Shown piece after piece: positions 6,669 through 11,972 of a stretch of DNA of 11,972 nucleotides. The stretch is taken from NCBI GenBank assembly GCA_910588425.1, contig CAJUPM010000012.1, positions 50,509-62,480 on the forward strand, in the 5' to 3' direction. The stretch is from an uncultured Christensenellaceae bacterium (GTDB lineage Bacteria; Bacillota; Clostridia; Christensenellales; Christensenellaceae). The notes under the pieces were generated by a model. That model was not told the DNA's origin. It worked only from the letters and a program-made list of their open reading frames with translations, and did no database searches. Every line of letters begins with the position of its first letter. Within the stretch, counting starts at the first letter, position 1. The position numbers and the translations under genes were made by a program.

Positions 6669-9299
6669 ATGAGTAAAAAGTATGTTTACCTCTTCAGCGA
6701 AGGCGATGCTTCCATGCGGAACCTGCTGGGCGGTAAAGGCGCGAACCTGGCTGAGATGACAAAGCTCGGATTGCCAGTTCCCCAGGGCTTTACGATTTCT
6801 ACCGAAGCCTGCACGAAGTACTACGAAGATGGGAAAACCATCGATGACGCGATTGTTGCCGAGATTTATGAGGCGATTGCGAAAACCGAGGAGATCGCTG
6901 GCAAGAAGTTCGGCGATGCGGAGAACCCCTTCCTGGTTTCCGTCCGTTCCGGCGCGAGAGCATCCATGCCTGGCATGATGGATACGATTTTGAACCTGGG
7001 CCTGAACGATGTCGCTGTGGAAGCTGTCGCCAAGAAAACGAACAACCCCCGCTTTGCTTATGATAGCTACCGCCGGTTCATTCAGATGTTCTCGGATGTC
7101 GTTATGGGCATTGAGAAGAGCAAATTTGAGGAGATTCTGGATGCGGCCAAAGAGGCAAAGGGCGTTAAGCTGGATACAGAGCTGAATGCAGAAGATCTGA
7201 AAAACATCGTCGCAAATTACAAAGTTCTCTATAAGAAAGAGATGGGCGTTGAGTTCCCGCAGGATGCAAAAGAGCAGCTGATGGAAGCTGTCAAAGCTGT
7301 TTTCCGTTCTTGGGACAACCCCAGAGCTATCGTATATCGCCGTTTGAACGATATCCCGGGCAGCTGGGGTACGGCAGTTAACGTTCAGGCCATGGTATTT
7401 GGCAACATGGGCGACGACTGCGGCACGGGCGTTGCTTTCACGCGCGACCCTGCAACAGGCGAGAAGAAGCTGTACGGTGAGTATCTGATGAATGCACAGG
7501 GCGAGGACGTCGTTGCCGGCATCAGAACGCCTCAGCCGATTTCTTCCCTGCATGAGACAATGCCCGCTGTTTACGACCAGTTCGTTGAGATTGCGACCAC
7601 GCTGGAGAACCACTATGCTGATATGCAGGATATGGAGTTCACCATCGAGGGCGGCAAGCTCTATATGCTGCAGACCAGAAACGGCAAGAGAACGGCTCCG
7701 GCTGCTCTGAAAATTGCGGTTGACCTGGTTGCAGAAGGAAAGCTCACCAAGGAGCAGGCTATTTTGAAAGTTGAGCCCCAGCAGCTGGATTCTCTGTTGC
7801 ACCCGCAGTTTGAGGCGAAGGCGCTGAAGGCTGCCAAGCCCGTTGCTAAGGGCCTGCCGGCTTCTCCTGGCGCTGCTTCCGGTAAAGTTTACTTCACGGC
7901 TGAAGATGCAATGGCTGCAAAAGAGCGCGGCGAGAAGATCGTGCTTTGCCGCCAGGAAACCTCTCCGGAGGATATCGAGGGCATGCACGTTTCCGAAGGT
8001 ATTCTGACGGCAAGAGGCGGCAGAACTTCCCACGCTGCTGTTGTTGCCAGAGGCATGGGCACCTGCTGCGTTGCAGGCTGCGGTGAAGTTGTCATCAACG
8101 AAGAGAAGAAGACCATGCTGCTGCCGGATGGCCGTGTGCTGGGCGAAGGCGATCCCATCTCCCTGGACGGCGGCACGGGCAACGTTTACGCAGAGAATAT
8201 CCCCACGGTAGAAGCTGCTATCACAGGCGATTTCGAGCAGGTTATGAAGTGGGCTGACGAGATCAGAACGCTGAAAGTCCGCACGAATGCTGATACCCCC
8301 AAAGATGCTGAGACGGCTCTGCACTTTGGCGCTGAGGGTGTTGGCCTCTGCCGTACGGAGCACATGTTCTTCGACGAAGACAGAATCGCTGCAATGCGCG
8401 AGATGATCGTCTCCAAGACGGTTGATCAGAGAAAAGCAGCGCTTGCAAAACTCCTGCCCATGCAGAGAGCAGACTTCGCTGGCATCTACAAAGCGATGAA
8501 GGGCTTGCCCGTTACCATCCGCTTCCTGGATCCGCCGCTTCACGAGTTCCTGCCCACCGCTGAGGAGGATATCCGCGCGCTGGCAAACGAGATGGTCATT
8601 CCTTATGACGAACTGGTCAACACCATCGAGAGCCTGCACGAGTTCAACCCGATGATGGGTCACAGAGGCTGCCGCCTTGCGGTTACTTATCCGGAAATTG
8701 CAGAGATGCAGACCAGAGCGGTTATCGAGGCAGCTATCCAAGTGAAGCAGGAATGCGGCTATGACATCGTCCCCGAGATCATGATCCCGTTGGTTGGCGA
8801 GAAGAAAGAGCTCAAATACTGCAAGGATGTCGTTGTTAAGACGGCAAACGAAGTCATGGAAGAGAAGGGCGTCAAGCTCGATTTCCATGTCGGCACGATG
8901 ATCGAGATTCCGAGAGCCGCCATCACGGCTGATGAGATTGCGGAAGAAGCTGAGTTCTTCTCCTTCGGCACGAACGACCTCACGCAGATGACGTTCGGCT
9001 TCTCCAGAGACGATGCTGGCAAGTTCCTGGATGAATACTACGGCAAGAAGATCTACGAGTCCGATCCGTTCCAGAAGCTGGATCAGGATGGCGTTGGCAA
9101 GCTGGTTAAGATGGCTGCTGAGCTCGGCAAGAAGACCCGCCCGAACATCAAGCTGGGTATCTGCGGTGAGCATGGCGGCGATCCTTCCACGGTTATCTTC
9201 TGCCATAACATCGGCCTGAACTATGTCTCCTGCTCGCCCTTCCGGGTTCCGATCGCGAGACTGGCCGCTGCACATGCAGTGGTTTTGGCGAAAAACTAA
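6669..9299 (+). CDS. ppdK: Pyruvate, phosphate dikinase (PPDK)
   Basis: Cytoplasmic enzyme interconverting pyruvate + ATP + phosphate and PEP + AMP + pyrophosphate. In anaerobes it can serve glycolysis (making ATP from PEP and PPi) or PEP synthesis. The 876 residues match the usual length. The N-terminal ATP-grasp domain shows GGKGANLAEM (21-30) and SVRSGARASMPGMMDT (91-106). The central swivelling domain has the phosphorylated histidine in GGRTSHAAVVARGMG, with H455 and the preceding regulatory-type threonine T453. The C-terminal PEP/pyruvate TIM barrel has CRTEHMFF (561-568), FGTNDLTQMTFGFSRDD (766-782) and the catalytic cysteine C832 in CGEHGGDP. Residue 452 is Arg, where PPDKs usually have Met as I recall. 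Codon use is strongly biased, with no TTA, CTA or TCA codons, unlike the upstream operon and in line with high expression. It is flanked by its own promoter and terminator, so it is probably monocistronic. Confidence 0.98.
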   Translation: MSKKYVYLFSEGDASMRNLLGGKGANLAEMTKLGLPVPQGFTISTEACTKYYEDGKTIDDAIVAEIYEAIAKTEEIAGKKFGDAENPFLVSVRSGARASMPGMMDTILNLGLNDVAVEAVAKKTNNPRFAYDSYRRFIQMFSDVVMGIEKSKFEEILDAAKEAKGVKLDTELNAEDLKNIVANYKVLYKKEMGVEFPQDAKEQLMEAVKAVFRSWDNPRAIVYRRLNDIPGSWGTAVNVQAMVFGNMGDDCGTGVAFTRDPATGEKKLYGEYLMNAQGEDVVAGIRTPQPISSLHETMPAVYDQFVEIATTLENHYADMQDMEFTIEGGKLYMLQTRNGKRTAPAALKIAVDLVAEGKLTKEQAILKVEPQQLDSLLHPQFEAKALKAAKPVAKGLPASPGAASGKVYFTAEDAMAAKERGEKIVLCRQETSPEDIEGMHVSEGILTARGGRTSHAAVVARGMGTCCVAGCGEVVINEEKKTMLLPDGRVLGEGDPISLDGGTGNVYAENIPTVEAAITGDFEQVMKWADEIRTLKVRTNADTPKDAETALHFGAEGVGLCRTEHMFFDEDRIAAMREMIVSKTVDQRKAALAKLLPMQRADFAGIYKAMKGLPVTIRFLDPPLHEFLPTAEEDIRALANEMVIPYDELVNTIESLHEFNPMMGHRGCRLAVTYPEIAEMQTRAVIEAAIQVKQECGYDIVPEIMIPLVGEKKELKYCKDVVVKTANEVMEEKGVKLDFHVGTMIEIPRAAITADEIAEEAEFFSFGTNDLTQMTFGFSRDDAGKFLDEYYGKKIYESDPFQKLDQDGVGKLVKMAAELGKKTRPNIKLGICGEHGGDPSTVIFCHNIGLNYVSCSPFRVPIARLAAAHAVVLAKN

Positions 9300-9335
9300 G
9301 GTTTCTTTTGCCAAGATACAAGATATTTATGAATT

Positions 9336-9379
9336 AAAATGCGGCATTCGCTTTGTAACAGGGGCGAATGCCGTATTTT
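9336..9379 (+). terminator. Hairpin terminator after ppdK
   Basis: A 16-base inverted repeat with one G-T pair: AAAATGCGGCATTCGC at 9336-9351 and GCGAATGCCGTATTTT at 9364-9379, with a 12-base loop. The T run ends the right arm, and the matching A run in the left arm gives it a bidirectional shape. It lies 36 bases after the ppdK stop and 18 bases before the next gene. Confidence 0.8.
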
Positions 9380-9397
9380 CATTGAAAGAGAGAAAAA

Positions 9398-10444
9398 ATG
9401 AGAAATTGGAAGAGGATGACTGCGGCATTGCTGTTGCTGGCTGTCATGATTACGGGATGCACAAAGGAAGAGGCAAGGGAAAGTGAAAGAGCAGAGGAGG
9501 CGACAGTTTCTCCTGAGATAGAGCCTAGCGTTGCTCCGGTGGTAAAACAGCGTCCAACGCCGCTTCAAGAGGGTATGGAGGGTGAAAACGTAGAAGAGCT
9601 GCAGGCGCGGCTTGTGGCGCTGAACTACTTGGATTGGGAGCAGGAAACAGGCGTTTATGGGCCAGAGACATTCTATGCTGTCAAGGCCTTTCAGGTGCAA
9701 AATGGGCTGGAAGTGAGCGGCATTGCCGACGAGGATATGCAGGAACTGCTCTATTCCGGCGATGCGCAGGAATGCGATCCCTTTGATTTGCTGGCACCGA
9801 CAACGCACATGAGCTTTGAAGAGCTGGTGATGAGCGACGACGGGACGAGAAATTACTACCCGAAGGGATACCCGCAGGCGGGGACTTATAAAATCATTGT
9901 AGACTTGAAACATCAGGTTACGATGGTTTTCTCCAAAGATGAGGAGGGCAATTATACTGTGCCAGTTCGCTATATGCTCTGCTCTACGGGCAAAAATGAC
10001 TGCACGCCCAAGGGGAAGTTCAAAATGGATAAATACCATGTGCGCTTCAGTCAGTTTGTCAGGGATAAGACATATGGGCAGTTTTGGACACAAATTAGAG
10101 GGGCAATCTATTTCCACTCCATCCTATATTCCCAGTTCGACACTTCGACTTATATTGAAGAGGTTTGGGAGAGATTCGGCAAGGCAGATTCCCACGGCTG
10201 TGTGCGCCTAACTGTGCCGGATGCGAAATGGATGTATTTTCATATTGCGCCGGGAACAGAGTGCGTTGTTCGGGATGGGGATGCTTCGGATGCCGAGACA
10301 GCGGCGATCCGGGAGCGCCTGGTTCTGGCGGCGCTGCCTGAGGAGCGAGTAGATATCGAGCCTGCGCAGATTGTAGATACAGATTACTGGCGGGAACAGG
10401 ATATTCCGATTGAGACGCCTTTCGTTCAGGGAAGCCAAAATTAG
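9398..10444 (+). CDS. L,D-transpeptidase lipoprotein with peptidoglycan-binding domain
   Basis: Probable cell-wall enzyme of the YkuD (ErfK/YbiS) family, which forms 3-3 cross-links or attaches groups to meso-diaminopimelate in peptidoglycan. The 348-residue protein starts with a lipoprotein signal: basic MRNWKR, a hydrophobic stretch, then the lipobox ITGC with C21 as the expected lipidated cysteine. A Ser/Thr/Pro/Glu-rich linker follows (about 22-55). A PG_binding_1 domain covers about 57-120 (LQEGMEGENVEELQARL, then the GVYGPETFYAVKAFQ stretch). The YkuD domain covers about 163-293, with H240 (IYFHSILY) and the catalytic motif SHGCVRL at 265-271, nucleophile C268. The ATG at 9398 is chosen because it gives the complete signal peptide; the purine-rich GAAAGAGAG upstream is only a moderate ribosome binding site. 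I see no convincing promoter in the gap after ppdK, so it may depend on readthrough or on a weak promoter. The physiological acceptor cannot be told from sequence. Confidence 0.92.
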   Translation: MRNWKRMTAALLLLAVMITGCTKEEARESERAEEATVSPEIEPSVAPVVKQRPTPLQEGMEGENVEELQARLVALNYLDWEQETGVYGPETFYAVKAFQVQNGLEVSGIADEDMQELLYSGDAQECDPFDLLAPTTHMSFEELVMSDDGTRNYYPKGYPQAGTYKIIVDLKHQVTMVFSKDEEGNYTVPVRYMLCSTGKNDCTPKGKFKMDKYHVRFSQFVRDKTYGQFWTQIRGAIYFHSILYSQFDTSTYIEEVWERFGKADSHGCVRLTVPDAKWMYFHIAPGTECVVRDGDASDAETAAIRERLVLAALPEERVDIEPAQIVDTDYWREQDIPIETPFVQGSQN

Positions 10445-10622
10445 CGAGGAGCCGGATTTTAAGGCAGGCCAAAATATTTGGAGCCTGGCTGTGGGTAAGA
10501 GGATGGTACAGATGTCGAAGAAGTTAGCGGCATGTCCGCGGCAACTGGCGGGCCGCTCAGGGCGTATCATTGCCGGAATGCCGCGTTTTCAGGAAAATAT
10601 TGACCGAACCATTTTCAACAAA
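10445..10622. other. Intergenic stretch without a recognisable gene
   Basis: About 180 bases between the transpeptidase stop and the bidirectional terminator. A small hairpin is possible at 10465-10487 (CAGG-CCAAA, loop ATA, TTTGG-AG-CCTG). A larger GC-rich fold is possible at 10526-10557, where AGCGGC pairs with GCCGCT and CCGC with GCGG inside it. An open frame from ATG 10512 shows no known motif, has no stop before the terminator and runs on antisense to the malic enzyme gene, so I do not call it. The stretch is probably a 3' untranslated region; a small RNA cannot be excluded. Confidence 0.5.
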
Positions 10623-10654
10623 AAAAAGAAGGAGAATTGCTTCTCCTTCTTTTT
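10623..10654. terminator. Strong bidirectional terminator between convergent genes
   Basis: A perfect 14-base inverted repeat: AAAAAGAAGGAGAA at 10623-10636 and TTCTCCTTCTTTTT at 10641-10654, loop TTGC. The T run on each strand serves both the + strand transpeptidase unit and the - strand malic enzyme operon, whose stop lies 13 bases away. Confidence 0.9.
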
Positions 10655-10667
10655 GATTAGTTGCCTA

Positions 10668-11840
10668 TTAGATGCGGTTTACACCGGTATCTCTAGCCGC
10701 CTGAGCAACGGCCTCCGCAACTGCGGAAGCAACTCTGGGATCCATCGCACCAGGAATGATATATTCGGCCGAGAGTTCCTCGTCTTTGATGATGCCTGCG
10801 ATTGCATAGGAAGCGGCAATCTTCATTTCATCGTTGATATCGCTTGCGCGGACATCCAACGCACCGCGGAAGATTCCGGGGAAGGCGAGGACATTGTTGA
10901 TCTGGTTGGGGAAATCGCTGCGGCCCGTGCCCACGACGGTGGCGCCAGCTTCTTTTGCCAGATCAGGCATAATTTCGGGAGTCGGGTTGGCCATGGGGAA
11001 GAGGATTGCATCCTTTGCCATGGTTTTTACCATCTCTGGAGTAACTGTGCCCGGAGCGGAGACCCCGATAAAGACATCCGCGCCCACCAGCATATCCGCC
11101 AGAGAGCCAGCTTTCTTTTCCGGGTTGGAGATTTTCGCCATCTCCATCTTTTCGCTGTTCAGGCCCTCGCGGCCTTCGTAGATCGCGCCCTTGCGATCAC
11201 ACATGATGACGTTTTTCAGACCCATCTTCATGAGCAGCTTGATGATAGCGATCCCAGCCGCGCCAGCGCCAGAGGTAACAACTTTAATTTCATCCAGCTT
11301 TTTGCCGACAACTTTGAGCGCGTTGATCATAGCGGCCAAAGTAACGACGGCAGTGCCGTGCTGGTCGTCGTGGAAAATCGGAATATCGCAGGTCTCTTTC
11401 AGCTTCTTCTCGATCTCGAAGCAGCGGGGAGCGGAGATATCCTCCAGGTTGACACCGCCAAAGCTGCCGGCGAGGAGCTGAACGGTTTTGACGATGTCAT
11501 CGACCTCTTTGCTGCGCACGCACAAAGGGAAAGCATCAACGTTGCCGAAGCGCTTAAACAGCGCACATTTTCCTTCCATAACGGGCATGCCGGCTTCCGG
11601 GCCGATATCGCCCAGGCCAAGTACCGCCGTGCCGTCTGTAACGACGGCGACGAGATTTCCGCGCCGCGTGTACTTATAGGAGAGATCTACATCCTCGGAA
11701 ATTTTGAGGCAAGGCTCTGCCACGCCAGGGGTATAGGCGACGGCCAGATCTTCCGGCGTCTCCAGGGGAGCATGGCAAATGACCTCAATTTTGCCTTTCC
11801 AACTCTCGTGTTGCTGCAATGCGAATTCTTTCTTATCCAC
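10668..11840 (-). CDS. Malic enzyme, short bacterial form (malate to pyruvate + CO2)
   Basis: Cytoplasmic malate dehydrogenase (oxaloacetate-decarboxylating) producing pyruvate, CO2 and NAD(P)H; some family members run in the reverse direction. At 390 residues it is the short form without the C-terminal phosphotransacetylase-like domain. Visible residues are the catalytic tyrosine in AYTPGVAEPC (Y36), the catalytic lysine in EGKCALFK (K91), the metal ligands in NLEDI (E132, D133) and FHDDQHGT (D158), the Rossmann glycine motif GAGAAG at 191-196, and NPTPEI at 285-290. The acidic D215 in MCDRKG after the second beta strand hints at NAD preference, but this is weak. The start is GTG, read because AAAGGGAG stands 8 bases upstream. 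TAA is followed at once by an in-frame TAG. It is the second gene of an operon, 18 bases after the dehydrogenase end. Codons TTA, CTA and TCA are absent, as in ppdK. Confidence 0.95.
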   Translation of the reverse strand: MDKKEFALQQHESWKGKIEVICHAPLETPEDLAVAYTPGVAEPCLKISEDVDLSYKYTRRGNLVAVVTDGTAVLGLGDIGPEAGMPVMEGKCALFKRFGNVDAFPLCVRSKEVDDIVKTVQLLAGSFGGVNLEDISAPRCFEIEKKLKETCDIPIFHDDQHGTAVVTLAAMINALKVVGKKLDEIKVVTSGAGAAGIAIIKLLMKMGLKNVIMCDRKGAIYEGREGLNSEKMEMAKISNPEKKAGSLADMLVGADVFIGVSAPGTVTPEMVKTMAKDAILFPMANPTPEIMPDLAKEAGATVVGTGRSDFPNQINNVLAFPGIFRGALDVRASDINDEMKIAASYAIAGIIKDEELSAEYIIPGAMDPRVASAVAEAVAQAARDTGVNRI

Positions 11841-11848
11841 TCTAATTT

Positions 11849-11856
11849 CTCCCTTT
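11849..11856 (-). promoter_or_regulatory. Ribosome binding site that decides the GTG start of the malic enzyme
   Basis: On the - strand AAAGGGAG lies 8 bases before GTG at 11840, within the 18-base gap after the preceding stop codon. No ATG is available near the expected N-terminus. Confidence 0.75.
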
Positions 11857-11858
11857 CA

Positions 11859-11972
11859 CTACATATTTAATGCATCCTGCGTGAAAGCACGAAGCTTTTC
11901 AGCAGAAGCAATAATTGCCTTTTCTTCATCCGCGGCATAGGAGATATCGAGGATTTTCTTGATCCCATCTGC
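11859..11972 (-). CDS. C-terminal end of a lactate/malate dehydrogenase family protein (partial)
   Basis: Only the last 37 codons and the TAG stop are in the window; the rest lies beyond the right edge. The segment GIKKILDISYAADEEKAI followed by ASAEKLRAF resembles the end of NAD-dependent malate and lactate dehydrogenases, where a G(V/I)xKI(I/L)(E/D) strand leads into a final helix of the type (D/E)EEKxxxxxSAExL. The stop is 18 bases upstream of the malic enzyme start on the same strand, so the two are probably co-transcribed. The malic enzyme neighbour favours malate dehydrogenase over lactate dehydrogenase, but that is inference. Without the NAD-binding motif and the substrate-specificity residue the choice remains open, and another family cannot be fully excluded. 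Confidence 0.6.
   Translation of the reverse strand, partial: ADGIKKILDISYAADEEKAIIASAEKLRAFTQDALNM

Noticed and set aside
6654..9314. 886-codon open frame on the - strand covering all of ppdK
   Set aside because: It is in exact codon register with ppdK, has no family motif or start context, and its openness is explained by the absence of TTA, CTA and TCA codons in the real gene.
9308..9340. Promoter for the L,D-transpeptidase gene (TTGCCA at 9308 with TAAAAT at 9335)
   Set aside because: The spacing of 21 bases is too long and the -10 candidate lies inside the left arm of the ppdK terminator.
10512..10664. Small + strand gene starting MSKKLAACPRQ in the gap after the transpeptidase
   Set aside because: There is no stop codon before the terminator, no good ribosome binding site and no known motif.
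10410..11870. 486-codon open frame on the + strand over the malic enzyme
   Set aside because: It begins inside the transpeptidase gene, runs through a strong terminator and is an in-register antisense shadow of a clear enzyme gene.
1..11972. CRISPR array, insertion sequence, tRNA, rRNA or phage genes
   Set aside because: No regularly spaced long repeats, transposase, integrase or RNA gene hallmarks were seen; nearly all of the window is occupied by recognised chromosomal genes.

Overview
The window looks like ordinary chromosomal DNA from a Clostridia-type member of the Firmicutes (Bacillota). The grounds are the conserved gene order yqfD-phoH-pgpH-ybeY-era-yqzL-recO, a YqfD sporulation-family protein, a pyruvate phosphate dikinase very close in length and active-site numbering to the Clostridium symbiosum enzyme, purine-rich ribosome binding sites, and TTG/GTG starts. 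Base composition appears moderate, about half GC. The genus cannot be given from sequence reading alone.

Region 1 (1-6519, all + strand) is a tightly packed housekeeping operon. A yqfD gene cut by the left edge is followed by phoH, the c-di-AMP phosphodiesterase gene pgpH, the rRNA-processing nuclease gene ybeY, the ribosome-assembly GTPase gene era, a 38-codon yqzL-like gene and the repair gene recO. Gaps run from a 4-base overlap to about 80 bases. The genes serve membrane/sporulation functions, second-messenger turnover, 16S rRNA maturation and recombination repair. The dgkA and cdd genes that sit between ybeY and era in Bacillus are absent. A hairpin after recO probably ends transcription.

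Region 2 (6520-9379, + strand) is a single-gene unit. A promoter overlapping the upstream terminator and a repeat-bearing AT-rich leader precede ppdK (pyruvate phosphate dikinase), which has strongly biased codons and its own terminator.

Region 3 (9398-10654, + strand) holds a lipoprotein L,D-transpeptidase with a peptidoglycan-binding domain, then about 180 bases without a recognisable gene and a strong bidirectional terminator.

Region 4 (10668-11972, - strand) is a convergent operon: the C-terminal end of a lactate/malate dehydrogenase family gene, then an NAD(P)-type malic enzyme. With ppdK these enzymes would link PEP, pyruvate, malate and oxaloacetate.

I found no mobile element, CRISPR array, tRNA or rRNA, and no convincing new system. 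The findings concern gene order, codon bias, regulatory layout and one active-site residue, and most are of modest interest.
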